The notes below the pieces were generated by a model. That model was not told where the DNA came from. It ran no database searches and was given only the letters and a program-made list of their open reading frames with translations. A program made the translations under genes and the position numbers. A stretch of 64,000 nucleotides of DNA from Fibrobacter succinogenes (GTDB lineage: Bacteria > Fibrobacterota > Fibrobacteria > Fibrobacterales > Fibrobacteraceae): NCBI GenBank assembly GCA_902776765.1, contig CACYRP010000014.1:39423-103422 (forward strand). Direction: 5' to 3'. Every line of letters starts with the position of its first letter. Position 1 is the first letter of the stretch. This document shows positions 1 through 8,870 of this stretch, piece after piece.

Positions 1-243
1 ACCGAACTTTCCAACCGGAAGCAGGCGTTCGCCTTTCCAAAAGCCATTCGGATGATGTACGATAATACAGTCAGCCTTCTCGGCAATGGCGGCATCAATC
101 AATTGGTCTCGCAAGCTCACGCCCGTCACGATCTTGGAAACCTTGTCACTAGCTTCGACGCAGAGACCGTTGACACAATAATCATTAAATGATTTTGGTT
201 CCAACAGGTCGTCCAACCATGCAGAAATAAATGACAAATCCAT
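1..243 (-). CDS. Nif3-like dinuclear metal-centre protein (partial)
   Basis: The first 81 codons of a gene running off the left edge. Visible motifs match the Nif3/YbgI family N-terminus: a DYCVNGLCVE stretch (residues 21-30) where the family has DxxxNGLQVEG, a KIVTGVSL strand, and IVHHPNGFWKG (61-71) carrying the two metal-binding histidines of the VHHG-type motif. Start ATG at 241-243 is preceded by AAGGAGAG at good spacing. The family binds a dinuclear metal cluster; its precise reaction in bacteria is unsettled (some members are annotated as GTP cyclohydrolase 1 type 2). It is divergent from metK. One oddity: HHPN replaces the usual HHG. The rest of the protein is outside the window. Confidence 0.85.
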   Translation of the reverse strand, partial: MDLSFISAWLDDLLEPKSFNDYCVNGLCVEASDKVSKIVTGVSLRDQLIDAAIAEKADCIIVHHPNGFWKGERLLPVGKFG

Positions 244-268
244 ATACTCTCCTTATTGATAAAAAACA

Positions 269-286
269 TCCCGGCACCATGCCAGA
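269..286. repeat. imperfect hairpin around CACCATG
   Basis: CCGGCA-CCA-TGCCAG forms a short imperfect hairpin between the Nif3-like gene and the metK promoter. A perfect relative with the same CACCATG centre lies at 63891-63909 upstream of the giant gene. Whether this is a shared operator or just a dispersed palindrome cannot be told here. Confidence 0.35.
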
Positions 287-406
287 ATTCTCTCTCCGCC
301 ACCTAACATATTATCGTTAGCAATAGAAAATATAAATACAAAATTTTAATTTACAACAGCGCCCCCCATTTTTGAGTGAAAAAAAGCTAACCGGAGCTAT
401 TTCGCG

Positions 407-435
407 TTGACACGCTCTATGCATTTAGTTAAATT
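407..435 (+). promoter_or_regulatory. sigma70-type promoter of metK
   Basis: TTGACA at 407-412 and TAAATT at 430-435, separated by 17 bases, 40 bases before the metK start. This is a near-consensus housekeeping promoter. I saw no SAM riboswitch-like structure in the remaining short leader (436-475), which carries the ribosome site TAGGAG. Confidence 0.7.
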
Positions 436-475
436 TATGCATAGATAATTCAAAGAATTTTTATAGGAGCCCCAA

Positions 476-1669
476 ATGGCACATTATCTTTTTACTTCTG
501 AATCCGTTTCTAAAGGCCACCCGGACAAGGTTGCCGACCAGATTTCCGACTCCATCCTCGACGCCTGCCTCGCCCAAGACCCGAACAGCCGTGTTGCTTG
601 CGAAACCCTCGTGAACACAGGCCTCGTCGTTATCTCTGGCGAAATTACCACCAAGGCCGTTATTGATTTCCAAGAAATTGCTCGCAACACCATCAAGAAC
701 ATTGGCTACGTGAACCCGGACCTTCAGTTCGACTACAAGGGCTGCGCCGTGCTCGTCGCTATGGACAAGCAGTCTCCGGACATCGCTCAGGGCGTTGATG
801 CCAAGGCAGCCGATGGCAAGGAAGATGACAAGCAGGGTGCAGGCGACCAAGGTATGATGTTCGGTTACGCCGTCAAGGAAACCAAGGAACTCATGCCACT
901 CCCGATCAGCCTCGCCCACAAGCTCATGGAAGAAATCCAGAACCTCCGCGAAAAGGGCAAGATCAAGTGGCTCCGTCCGGACGCCAAGTCCCAGGTGACT
1001 GTGGAATACGACGAAAACGACAAGCCGGTCCGCGTTGATACTGTTGTCATCTCTACCCAGCACGACGAAAAGGTAAACGGCAAGGAACTCAAGCATTCCG
1101 TGATCGAAAAGGAAATCATCGAAAAGCTCATCAAGAAGGTGATTCCGGCAAAGCTTTTGGACAAGAAGACCCGTTACCTCGTGAACCCGACCGGCAAGTT
1201 CGTTGTCGGTGGCCCGCACGGCGACTGCGGCCTCACTGGCCGTAAGATCATCGTCGATACCTACGGTGGCATGGGTCGTCACGGTGGTGGCGCATTCAGC
1301 GGCAAGGACCCGAGCAAGGTGGACCGCAGTGCAGCTTACGCCGCTCGCTACGTGGCAAAGAACATTGTTGCTGCAGGCCTCGCCTACCGTTGCGAAGTCC
1401 AGCTCGCTTACGCCATCGGTTACTCCAAGCCGGTTTCTGTACTCGTGAACACGTTTGGCACAGGCAAGATCGACGACCGCAAGATCGAAGAAATTGTCGC
1501 CAAGAACTTCGACCTTTCTCCGGCTGGCATCGAAAAGATGCTCGATCTCCGCAAGCCGGGCTTTGTCGCAACAGCCGCCCTCGGTCACTTCGGCCGCACG
1601 GGCGCTCGCTTCACGTGGGAAAAGACCGACAAGGCTGCTGATTTGAAGGCGGCCGCCGAAGCAATTTAA
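476..1669 (+). CDS. metK: S-adenosylmethionine synthetase
   Basis: Makes S-adenosylmethionine from methionine and ATP; cytosolic, essential methyl-donor supply. The 397-residue length fits the family. Visible signatures: [20 protein letters not shown] at the N-terminus (ATP/methionine site), [12 protein letters not shown] (near 121-132), [21 protein letters not shown] and the glycine-rich [20 protein letters not shown] loop in the C-terminal half. ATG at 476 is preceded by TAGGAGCCCC. It is monocistronic: its own promoter lies upstream and a strong terminator follows by 29 bases. No missing active-site residue was noticed. Confidence 0.98.
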   Translation: MAHYLFTSESVSKGHPDKVADQISDSILDACLAQDPNSRVACETLVNTGLVVISGEITTKAVIDFQEIARNTIKNIGYVNPDLQFDYKGCAVLVAMDKQSPDIAQGVDAKAADGKEDDKQGAGDQGMMFGYAVKETKELMPLPISLAHKLMEEIQNLREKGKIKWLRPDAKSQVTVEYDENDKPVRVDTVVISTQHDEKVNGKELKHSVIEKEIIEKLIKKVIPAKLLDKKTRYLVNPTGKFVVGGPHGDCGLTGRKIIVDTYGGMGRHGGGAFSGKDPSKVDRSAAYAARYVAKNIVAAGLAYRCEVQLAYAIGYSKPVSVLVNTFGTGKIDDRKIEEIVAKNFDLSPAGIEKMLDLRKPGFVATAALGHFGRTGARFTWEKTDKAADLKAAAEAI

Positions 1670-1697
1670 TACAAACTCGCAACAAAATCGAGAAAAG

Positions 1698-1727
1698 ACA
1701 GACCGCACTCAAGCGGTCTGTTTTTTT
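1698..1727 (+). terminator. rho-independent terminator of metK
   Basis: Perfect 9-bp stem ACAGACCGC / GCGGTCTGT with a six-base loop, followed by seven T. The decayed RHS fragment on the other strand ends inside its T-run. Confidence 0.92.
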
Positions 1728-2061
1728 ATTTTATCCGCAAAACGCATTTAAATTCGATTGGCACACCTCTCCAATCATACAAAATTTTCAAGCCTTTGGA
1801 TTTATCCTCGGTTAAATTACCTTCGGAATCATACACAAAGTTGTCCGAATCGGACATGTTGCGATTATCGGCAGATTCACCACCCATGTTAGCAGCTACG
1901 GACTTGAGCCTGTTCGTCCTGCTTTCGTAGGTATATTCGCCACCGGTCGGATGTTCATTGAGCGAGTACATGACGGTTGCCTCTTCATTGCATCGCTGAT
2001 GTGGTACGTGTACAAGAACGTGAGCGAGTTGCGGCAGTCCGGTAAAACTTCTATATTCCAT
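1726..2061 (-). pseudogene. RHS repeat fragment (decayed)
   Basis: A 111-codon remnant of an RHS/YD-repeat protein. The recognisable part is the middle and end: TYESRTNRL, FVYDSEGNLTEDKSKG and LKILYDWRGVPIEF, the usual YD-repeat signatures. It lacks the RHS core (no GARYLDP...DPDG) and its last codons run into the metK terminator, so it was cut by rearrangement. A second, homologous fragment sits 0.9 kb away (2694-3108), where the same FDSEGNLTEDK and KDLKILYDWRG strings recur. Its own first ~40 residues have no clear RHS character. I take it as non-functional. Confidence 0.7.
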
Positions 2062-2186
2062 GATGCTTTTTTGATTTATTGTTTACAACAAATTAAAAAA
2101 CAACCCAAAGAGGCGACTCCCGGAAATGGAGGTCGTTCTTAGTCAGATTACTTCTGTAAGTAAAAACATTTACCGGACACTATTAA

Positions 2187-2375
2187 TTAAAAATTAATTA
2201 TATCAAAAATACATAAAATTTCAAATATAATTACGCAAATTGCCAAAGCAACAAATAAATAATAGGACAACGGATCATCGTCTTTAGTTGTATACCATCC
2301 ACACATACCCGCTTTTTTTGTTACTAACAAAACAACTAAAACACAAATCCATAAAATAAGACTCAAAAAATGCAT
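2187..2375 (-). CDS. small two-TM membrane protein, candidate RHS immunity protein
   Basis: 62 residues, with two hydrophobic segments (about 3-19 and 40-60) separated by a short polar loop containing WYTTKDDDPLS. The start ATG overlaps the stop of the upstream RHS C-terminal frame by one base (TAATG), and a strong AAAGGAGG lies 7-8 bases before it, so translation is real or was until recently. Immunity genes against RHS or CDI toxins typically sit right after the toxin tip, in the same operon and overlapping; a small membrane protein would fit a membrane-targeting toxin. That role is inferred from position only, with no recognised family. Confidence 0.6.
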   Translation of the reverse strand: MHFLSLILWICVLVVLLVTKKAGMCGWYTTKDDDPLSYYLFVALAICVIIFEILCIFDIINF

Positions 2376-3108
2376 TAATCATCCTCCTTTGGAGCTACAC
2401 TTGATGCTGATGTCGCTACACTTGACGCTGATGGAATATAGTCCTCCTGGAAATCAGTAGGAGACAAAAATAAGTCAACTAAATCATGAGAAAAATTATT
2501 GGCAGCATTTTGCGCACCCACCGATGCAGCCTGCTTCATGCGATTTGCAAGAACAGAATTCACAGCCCTTCCACCAGGGGTTAAAGATGGGAAACGGGAA
2601 TCAATGGCTTTACCAACGAGCAAAGAAGCTCCATCAATAATAAAAGACGCAGAAGCCCCAGTGGATCCGTATTGTAAACCACTTGAAACAGCATTATAGA
2701 AAAACAGCAATCTGATACGTAGCTTCACCATCTGGATCCACCCCATTCACCGGATTCATCCCATACCCCACATAAAGATACGGGCTTGCAAATTGTCTCT
2801 TCGGATCCACAGAAATCCACATTCCGAGCATCGGGTCGAGATAACGAGCACCGAAGTAGTTCAAAGCAAAACTTCCCGTAGGTTGTTGCATCTGTGTAAA
2901 TTCAACCGGCATACCTCTCCAATCATACAAAATTTTCAGATCCTTGGAGTTGCGCAAAGCGCAATACACTGCGGTTCGGCAATAAAAATGCACAAGTGCA
3001 TTTTTGCTGCTCTCACCTTGCATGTATTTGTCTTCTGTCAAATTACCCTCGGAATCAAAGACAAAAGTTTCTACGGCGTTTTCCTTCGGTAGTCTATTTT
3101 TATATTTT
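2375..3108 (-). pseudogene. RHS core C-terminal fragment with variable tip, frameshifted
   Basis: The 3' end of an RHS protein. From about 3108 downward: NRLPKENAVETFVFDSEGNLTEDK, an inserted ~25-residue stretch (palindromic DNA near 2950-3000), KDLKILYDWRGMPVEF, then the RHS-associated core NYFGARYLDPMLGMWISVDP...YGMNPVNGVDPDG. The frame stops soon after DPDG (stop near 2694). The neighbouring frame continues without a stop to 2375, with a ~107-residue tip ending SSVAPKEDD. One extra base in the A5 run at 2700-2704 (T5 on the coding strand) explains the break. No start or N-terminal RHS repeats precede it; the divergent secreted gene begins at once. It looks like a displaced RHS-CT cassette. 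The tip matches no toxin I know. Confidence 0.75.
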
Positions 3109-3123
3109 ATTCATGGAGAAAAC

Positions 3124-3678
3124 ATGTTTAAACGAATTTTTTCATTTTTGCTTATTGCAACAGCGTTCTGCCTAGCCGCCAATTCAAACAGCAACTCACG
3201 CCCGGCATTTTTCGCAAAAGATTCCGTCAAGGCCGAGCAACACGCAGCTCTTACACAAGTTGATTTTGATGAATATTACATAAACCTGATTGAATCCGAA
3301 AAGAGCATAGTCAGAAATGCAACGACCATGAGCATCATTAGCGGCACCGTAACAGGATTTGGAATATTCACAACCGTCATTGCATTTAAAAACAGTAAAC
3401 ATAAAAACGATTGGGCCGAAGTTCATAGACAAACTCTACAAATAGCAGGTATTGGCCTTACAGTTGCTGGCGTTTTTGGACTTTCGTACAATCTCTATAC
3501 AATCATTAAAGGGACCGGCGAGAATAGCAAACGCGCCTCGTACGAACGCGCCTACGACATCTACAAATGCAAGCGTTCCGAACGGAAAAATGGGAACGAT
3601 GGCGCAAAAATCATCTTGACACCAACAATAGACCTTCTCGGAACGGCCGCCGGAGTGAATTTAAATATCCTTTTTTGA
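3124..3678 (+). CDS. secreted/membrane protein of unknown function
   Basis: 184 residues from the ATG at 3124, chosen because GGAGA lies just before it and a good signal peptide follows (MFKRIFSFLLIATAFCLAAN); the open frame upstream overlaps the RHS remnant and is not needed. Two further hydrophobic stretches (about residues 68-88 and 106-126) suggest a membrane hairpin, with a basic segment KCKRSERKNG near 162-171 and a hydrophobic C-terminus ending in F. The pattern resembles small Fibrobacter envelope proteins but I recognise no family. It is divergent from the RHS fragment and followed 57 bases later by the DUF4832-like gene. Confidence 0.65.
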   Translation: MFKRIFSFLLIATAFCLAANSNSNSRPAFFAKDSVKAEQHAALTQVDFDEYYINLIESEKSIVRNATTMSIISGTVTGFGIFTTVIAFKNSKHKNDWAEVHRQTLQIAGIGLTVAGVFGLSYNLYTIIKGTGENSKRASYERAYDIYKCKRSERKNGNDGAKIILTPTIDLLGTAAGVNLNILF

Positions 3679-3735
3679 TTAAATCAGATTATTTTTACCT
3701 CTAGGTAGGATTTATTCTTTAGAGGAGTGTGTTAG

Positions 3736-5268
3736 GTGAAAGAAATCTTTTTTAAAGGCGCTGTAATCGCAGCATTATCAACAGGTTTGTGCGCAACTTG
3801 TTCTTTAGCAGCAGTGCGTTCTGTCGCGCTAAACAAAAGCATTGAAACGCTAGAGCCGATGAAAGGAATCGTATTCTGGCCCGACCAAGCCAAAAGCCAA
3901 AAAGACTTGCAAAAATCCATATCGTTGGAATTTTCGTATTGCCTCCCCTGCGCCGTGGTGACAGGCAAGACCGGAGATAAAATCAATTATGACTGGAGCA
4001 GTTTCGAGAAATTGCTCGACGATATCAAGAGCCGCGGGCACCAAGCCATTGTTCGCTTCCGCATTGAGTATCCGGGAGAAACCATCAAGAACGCCCCCAA
4101 CTGCACTGAAAATGTGAAAGGCGCAACAGCAGTTCCCAACTATTTCCTCACCAACAGCAATTACTTGGAGACTTTCTCCGAGAATCCAGGCGGCGACGGT
4201 CCCACTTACTACGCCGACTGGAGCAGCACGGCACTCCAGCGGTTCTACAAGCAATTCTACGCTGACTTCGCTGCGAAATACGACAAGGATCCGCGTATTG
4301 CATTCGTGCAGGCAGGCTTCGGGCACTGGGCTGAATACCACATTTACGGAACCAAACTCGATCTCGGCACAAACTTCCCGACCAAGGACTACCAGCGCGA
4401 TTTCCTAATGCATCTTGATACATTATTCAAGGAAACGCCTTGGAGCATTTCCATCGATGCCGCCGACAACAGCTACTCGCCCATCGCCGGCAACAAGACG
4501 CTCCTAGCGTTAAACTTCGGGCTGTTCGACGATTCCTTTATGCATAAGGAACACGACATTTCGCAGGGCGACGGCGACAACGAAAAGAATTGGCAAACAA
4601 TCGGCAAAGACCGCTGGAAAACATCGCCCGCCGGCGGTGAAATCAGCTACTACGAAGACAAGGACCAAAAAGAATTCCTGAACCCCGCAGGACTCTACGG
4701 CGTCACTTGGGAAAGTGCTGCCAGCAAATACCACATGACATACGTCATCGGCAACGATGCACCCGAAGGCAAGTACGCCACAAAATCACGCGTTTTTGAG
4801 GCCAGTTCCTATGCGGGTTACAAGTTCGAAATCACGGGCTATGCGGTCAACAGTATTTCTGCAGCCGTACGCGTGAAGAACATCGGCATAGCACCGCTGT
4901 ACCACAACGCCTACGTGACCGTGAAGGGCGTGCGCAGCAATAAATCGCTCAAAGGACTTTTGCCCGGCGAAGAAGCAACCTACACCATCTCAGGAATTTC
5001 TATTGCCGACAGTGAATCGCCAGAGCTCACCATCACCGGCGACAAACTTTTGAAAGACGCGACCATCCCCTACAAAGCAAACCTCGACGGAAGCGCAAAG
5101 CCCATCGAAGGAACTGTCGAAGAAAGCGGCACCACCGCCATTGCAAGGAATCGCGTGAATATCAAACACAACGCGACAAACGCCCGCATCGTAGATGTTA
5201 AAGGCCGCACTCAAAAGCGTTCCACAAAGATGCCGAAAAAAGCTTATTACAAATTACAAGCGCAATAA
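3736..5268 (+). CDS. secreted DUF4832-like protein
   Basis: 510 residues starting at GTG 3736, preceded by AGAGGAG at 8 bases. A signal peptide (about 1-26, ending CSLAA) indicates export. Residues ~40-300 look like a TIM-barrel glycosidase-like fold of the DUF4832/DUF4874 type: MKGIVFWPDQ, WSSFEKLLDDIKSRGHQAIVRFR, and KYDKDPRIAFVQAGFGHWAEYH. A beta-sandwich segment follows (about 360-450), then a short basic tail (RNRVNIKHN...MPKKAYYKLQAQ) resembling the basic C-terminal extensions of exported Fibrobacter proteins. Likely role: surface or secreted carbohydrate-related protein; catalysis is not demonstrated by any motif I can assign. It stands alone, with lipoprotein genes downstream. Confidence 0.7.
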   Translation: MKEIFFKGAVIAALSTGLCATCSLAAVRSVALNKSIETLEPMKGIVFWPDQAKSQKDLQKSISLEFSYCLPCAVVTGKTGDKINYDWSSFEKLLDDIKSRGHQAIVRFRIEYPGETIKNAPNCTENVKGATAVPNYFLTNSNYLETFSENPGGDGPTYYADWSSTALQRFYKQFYADFAAKYDKDPRIAFVQAGFGHWAEYHIYGTKLDLGTNFPTKDYQRDFLMHLDTLFKETPWSISIDAADNSYSPIAGNKTLLALNFGLFDDSFMHKEHDISQGDGDNEKNWQTIGKDRWKTSPAGGEISYYEDKDQKEFLNPAGLYGVTWESAASKYHMTYVIGNDAPEGKYATKSRVFEASSYAGYKFEITGYAVNSISAAVRVKNIGIAPLYHNAYVTVKGVRSNKSLKGLLPGEEATYTISGISIADSESPELTITGDKLLKDATIPYKANLDGSAKPIEGTVEESGTTAIARNRVNIKHNATNARIVDVKGRTQKRSTKMPKKAYYKLQAQ

Positions 5269-5351
5269 AAGCGGAGTTTAGTTTAAACAAATTTTTACAA
5301 CTTTCGTAATTCCAGCTTTTTAATTAGTTTGATAAAAAAAAGGATTGGATT

Positions 5352-6431
5352 ATGAAACATTCAATTACGCTTTTATCGGGAGCACTCCTGCTTGCAGGTT
5401 GCTTCGAATCAAGCACAACATCAGCTTCGAATACAAACCCTCCAAACGAAACAAGTTCATCTTCGTTTGGCAATCCGACAAGTTCATTTGCAAGCGCTGA
5501 TTTGAGCAATGGTTACACATTCGCAACAACCTACACATACGTCGAATCAACAGGCCTTCTGAATATGGGTACGGTCACATGCAATTATAGTCCAAATTCA
5601 GAATCATTTACATGGGGAGAAAACAACAACTCACTATACAAAAATAGAATCAAAATCATCGGCGATTCCATGTGGATTGGCCCCCATGAAAGGCGAGTAT
5701 CCGAAGATTCTATAGACCAAGCGTGGTATGACAGATACAACAACATAGACACATTGGCTCTAAGCAATGATAATAACGGTATTTTGGGATCGTGGACAGT
5801 TACAACATGTACAAGAGTTATTGGAAAAACGGAAATCAATTGTTCACAAGACGCCCATGACTATATAGAAGATCATAAAGCTTTTAGATTCACGCCGGAT
5901 TCCGTTTATATCACGATGATGTTTAAAGAAACGCAAATTCCAGATGTGCAACTTACAGATGAAGAACTTGAAAATATAAGAGCCCTTACCAGTTATTCCC
6001 TCTTACAAGAATTGGGTTTCAGTTTTGATCCAACAATGAGTTACTTTCTAGAAAAAGACGGAATTATTAAAATATATTCAGATGGATATTTCCATAAATC
6101 ATTCTCCATAAACAACCAACCTTTTGAAAGAAATTTCATCATGAGATTAGATTCAGCAGGAATGTATTCTTCCCTAGCATTTTCAAGCAATGAAAAAAAA
6201 TGTGAAACGTATGCGAATAAAGCTTTTATAACCAAACAGTTATGTTTGGAAGGCAATAAAGATATTTTACTCAGTAATATTAGTGAGCATAGCCGTCAAA
6301 CATATAAAGATGGAGTCCCTTTAGGTTTTTATGTTACACATTCTGCAGATGATTACAATAAATGTCTAAAAGAACTTGTCAATGAAGAAACAAGAACCTT
6401 ATTAGATCAACTTCCCCATAATGCCTATTAA
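5352..6431 (+). CDS. lipoprotein, paralogue 1 of a local family
   Basis: 359 residues with a lipoprotein signal (LLLAGC, Cys at 17) followed by a Ser/Thr/Asn-rich linker. The body shares a block with the lipoprotein at 6789-7787: SFTWGENNNSL / TFAWEKYPESL, IIGDSMWIGP / IVGDSLWMGP, then LALSNDNNGILGSWTVTTCTRVIG / LSLSNDHNDIYGTWKVTGCKRILG. Several Cys pairs hint at disulfides outside the cytoplasm. The function is unknown; GSWxxTxC suggests a lipocalin-like beta-barrel, which is only a guess. Start ATG 5352 follows AAAAGGATTGG. The end overlaps the convergent small basic protein frame by 30 bases. Confidence 0.8.
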   Translation: MKHSITLLSGALLLAGCFESSTTSASNTNPPNETSSSSFGNPTSSFASADLSNGYTFATTYTYVESTGLLNMGTVTCNYSPNSESFTWGENNNSLYKNRIKIIGDSMWIGPHERRVSEDSIDQAWYDRYNNIDTLALSNDNNGILGSWTVTTCTRVIGKTEINCSQDAHDYIEDHKAFRFTPDSVYITMMFKETQIPDVQLTDEELENIRALTSYSLLQELGFSFDPTMSYFLEKDGIIKIYSDGYFHKSFSINNQPFERNFIMRLDSAGMYSSLAFSSNEKKCETYANKAFITKQLCLEGNKDILLSNISEHSRQTYKDGVPLGFYVTHSADDYNKCLKELVNEETRTLLDQLPHNAY

Positions 6432-6641
6432 AAAAATACGGTAACAAAAAGCGAAATCCCCCGCATCGGCGAGGGACTTCTTATATTTCAAATTTCGATT
6501 GTACTTTGTCTTGTCGCGGACAACTCTTGTCCGTAGCGTGGCTCCGTTCTGGGAGCCGTCTATGCGTCGCATGCGTAACATCGCGCTCTCCTTCGCGGAA
6601 TCTGCAACCTTGCCTACCGCTTTCGCTTTATTTTTAGCCAT
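6402..6641 (-). CDS. small basic protein of unknown function
   Basis: Up to 79 residues from ATG 6641, which has an excellent AAGGAGG five bases upstream, so the start is well supported. The N-terminal ~50 residues are Lys/Arg-rich (MAKNKAKAVGK, TRVVRDKTKYNR), resembling nucleic-acid-binding or ribosome-associated small proteins. The frame then runs straight through a terminator hairpin (6444-6479) before stopping at 6402. In both other frames a stop occurs just before the hairpin, so a one-base indel near 6490-6500 may have extended the C-terminus. It converges on the lipoprotein gene at 5352-6431. Confidence 0.6.
   Translation of the reverse strand: MAKNKAKAVGKVADSAKESAMLRMRRIDGSQNGATLRTRVVRDKTKYNRNLKYKKSLADAGDFAFCYRIFLIGIMGKLI
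6444..6479. terminator. bidirectional terminator inside the 3' end of the small basic protein gene
   Basis: 11-bp stem with two G-T pairs (AAGTCCCTCGC / GCGGGGGATTT on the minus strand), loop CGAT, then CGCTTTTTGTT on the minus strand; the plus side is followed by TTCTTATATTTC. It sits between convergent genes, so it can serve both. Confidence 0.75.
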
Positions 6642-6788
6642 AGGGGCCTCCTTGAAGGCTAAATATAGGTAAAAATCGCTCTTTCTTCAAGATTGAACAC
6701 ACCCCAGCTACAAAGTTTCGACAATACTCCTTTTTTATTGACTTAAGGCAACAATTATTATTACTTTTACAAGTAAAGGATTACTACT

Positions 6789-7787
6789 ATGAAAAAGATT
6801 TACGCAGTTCTATTCGGCATGTTCATGTTCGCGGCTTGCAGCGACGACAATCCGACATCGGGTCTCAATAACTCCAAAACATCGACAGCAGATTTCGGTG
6901 AAGGTTACACTTACGCCATCCCGATTAAATACGACGAAACTACAGGACGGATTTATCAGGGAACGTACGCATGCAATTACCACCCCGATACAAAAACATT
7001 CGCTTGGGAAAAATATCCAGAATCTTTGGATCCGGGCTCTTATAAGATTGTTGGCGATTCGCTTTGGATGGGTCCCGCCCAAAAACAGGTTTCAGACAAC
7101 CCCGACGAGCAACAGTTCCTTGACACATACCATAATTACGAAACTTTGTCGCTGAGCAACGACCACAATGATATTTACGGTACGTGGAAAGTCACCGGTT
7201 GCAAAAGGATTCTCGGCGAAACAGAAATCAAGTGTACTAAGTACATCGGTGGCATAAGCGGCATCGCAAGAACAATGAAAATTACTAATGATTCCATTTA
7301 TATCGTTACGACCGTCGATACAGACAACTTAGAGCCAACCGATATCAACATCGGAAAAATTATATATCGTAATTTTGGTTTTGATATTGGCGACGTCGTC
7401 ATTAAGCAACTGCTTATTGAAAAAACAATACAGAAGGAGTCCAAAGAATTTTTAAAGCAATCGTTCTCTATTGGCAACCAACTTTTTGAAATTGTTTCTA
7501 CTCCTAAATTCGACGCAACAGGAATGAACGACATTTCAACGATATCCAGCAATGGAAAGACATGCACAAACACACAAAGAATGGGATTCATCAACGAAAA
7601 ATTATGCAAAGAAGAAAGTGCTGAATTTTTGCTGAGCGCACGTGATAAAAGTGACGATCAAGTTTACTATAAAGAAGGACCTGTAGAAGGATTCAGCATA
7701 GACAACAATGATCAATTTAAAGAATGCACAAAAGGACTCCCGACAGAAGAAACAAAGCAATTGCTGAGTCAGTACGTTGTTAAATAA
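6789..7787 (+). CDS. lipoprotein, paralogue 2 of a local family
   Basis: 332 residues, with a lipoprotein signal ending FAACS (Cys 17) followed by DDNPTSG. It is similar along most of its length to the protein at 5352-6431, with shared blocks YxYxxxTGxxxxGxxxCNY, GDSxWxGP, LSNDxNxIxGxW and a Cys-containing C-terminal segment. Start ATG 6789 has AAAGGATTACT upstream. Function unknown; probably anchored in the outer or inner membrane facing the periplasm or outside. It is followed 24 bases later by a membrane-protein gene, so the two may be co-transcribed. Confidence 0.8.
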   Translation: MKKIYAVLFGMFMFAACSDDNPTSGLNNSKTSTADFGEGYTYAIPIKYDETTGRIYQGTYACNYHPDTKTFAWEKYPESLDPGSYKIVGDSLWMGPAQKQVSDNPDEQQFLDTYHNYETLSLSNDHNDIYGTWKVTGCKRILGETEIKCTKYIGGISGIARTMKITNDSIYIVTTVDTDNLEPTDINIGKIIYRNFGFDIGDVVIKQLLIEKTIQKESKEFLKQSFSIGNQLFEIVSTPKFDATGMNDISTISSNGKTCTNTQRMGFINEKLCKEESAEFLLSARDKSDDQVYYKEGPVEGFSIDNNDQFKECTKGLPTEETKQLLSQYVVK

Positions 7788-7811
7788 AACCTATAATTAA
7801 TAATAAAATTC

Positions 7812-8816
7812 ATGCTCGAAGTTTTTAAACTAGTCGTTACAGACTCACACATTTATGGGTTCTGCATTTTTTTGCCAAGCCTTTTGGCATTAATTTTTAC
7901 AGCAAAATTTAGAAATAAAAAAAAGAAACTGAAAATCATTTTAGCAGCAATTCCGTCAATCGTATTATGCTATTTGCTTTTTGTCTGTTCCTTTACATTC
8001 ATATACATTTTCATAATTTTTAGTGCACTTGCGATTTTGTACGCAGCGTCAATCGCTGTCAGCTATCATTTTAGCAACAAGAATGCAATCCTTTGTCTCG
8101 CTGCAATTTTAATTCTCCCCTGTTCCCTAGCATTGCTCACTACTTTTGAGTATTACGAGTTAAGGGAGCCATTCGGCTATATCAACGACAAAGATTTGCC
8201 GGACAGTCTTAGCAATGCAAATTTTGATTACGAGGTGAAACTCGACTATGCCGACGCATGGGGCAACGACCATTACACCGTCTCTGTGCGAGGGAAGCAC
8301 TTGACCGATTCCAGTAAAGATTCAATTATCTATTGCAGACAATATAGAATGTGCACAGGTGTAACATTTGTTTTTGAAGATTCGGCAAGCAGCGACACTC
8401 AATCCGTACAAGCTACGCCACGGAATATCTGCCAGTGGGAACCATTGCCACATGAGAAAAAAGCAACATTGCTTCAACTCAAAAAATTGGCAGAGAAATA
8501 TAGCAGAGAATACACATTTAGCTTTGTATTGGATGGATATACATTCGGTATCGATATTTTCGACTTCAAAAAGAAAACGATTCGTTCACTGGAACTCGGG
8601 AACGCAACAAATTTCGATGACGAGGTCCCTAACGCCAAGGAAATTGTCAACCTCGGACTTGCCTTAATTCCGTTCAGCGATTCTGCAAACGTAGAACACA
8701 AATGCAATGACAGTCTGCCACAAATATTCGTAGAAATGAAAACCGATTCGACGCAAGATTCAACAAAGAAAGAAATGCAACCACCCAAACAACGACGCAG
8801 AGCCGCGAAGCATTAA
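7812..8816 (+). CDS. membrane protein of unknown function
   Basis: 334 residues. The N-terminal third holds three or four hydrophobic helices (about 12-32, 42-65, 66-88, 94-112). The rest is a soluble domain (about 115-300) with alternating polar/hydrophobic strands, and ends in a Lys/Arg-rich tail (KQRRRAAKH). No family recognised. It lies between two members of the local lipoprotein family, in the same direction and close behind the second, suggesting one functional group. No SD of note precedes ATG 7812, only an AT-rich spacer. Confidence 0.7.
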   Translation: MLEVFKLVVTDSHIYGFCIFLPSLLALIFTAKFRNKKKKLKIILAAIPSIVLCYLLFVCSFTFIYIFIIFSALAILYAASIAVSYHFSNKNAILCLAAILILPCSLALLTTFEYYELREPFGYINDKDLPDSLSNANFDYEVKLDYADAWGNDHYTVSVRGKHLTDSSKDSIIYCRQYRMCTGVTFVFEDSASSDTQSVQATPRNICQWEPLPHEKKATLLQLKKLAEKYSREYTFSFVLDGYTFGIDIFDFKKKTIRSLELGNATNFDDEVPNAKEIVNLGLALIPFSDSANVEHKCNDSLPQIFVEMKTDSTQDSTKKEMQPPKQRRRAAKH

Positions 8817-8870
8817 TCTATTTTTTAGATTTTATATACCCCCAAACTCAACTCTAGAAGGAGTTTGTTT

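Noticed and set aside
436..475. SAM riboswitch in the metK leader
   Set aside because: The leader between promoter and start is only about 30-40 bases, too short for any known SAM riboswitch, and shows no hairpins.
461..1708. 415-codon open frame antisense to metK
   Set aside because: It mirrors metK with its strong NNC/NNG codon use; it has no SD, promoter or family similarity and includes the metK terminator.
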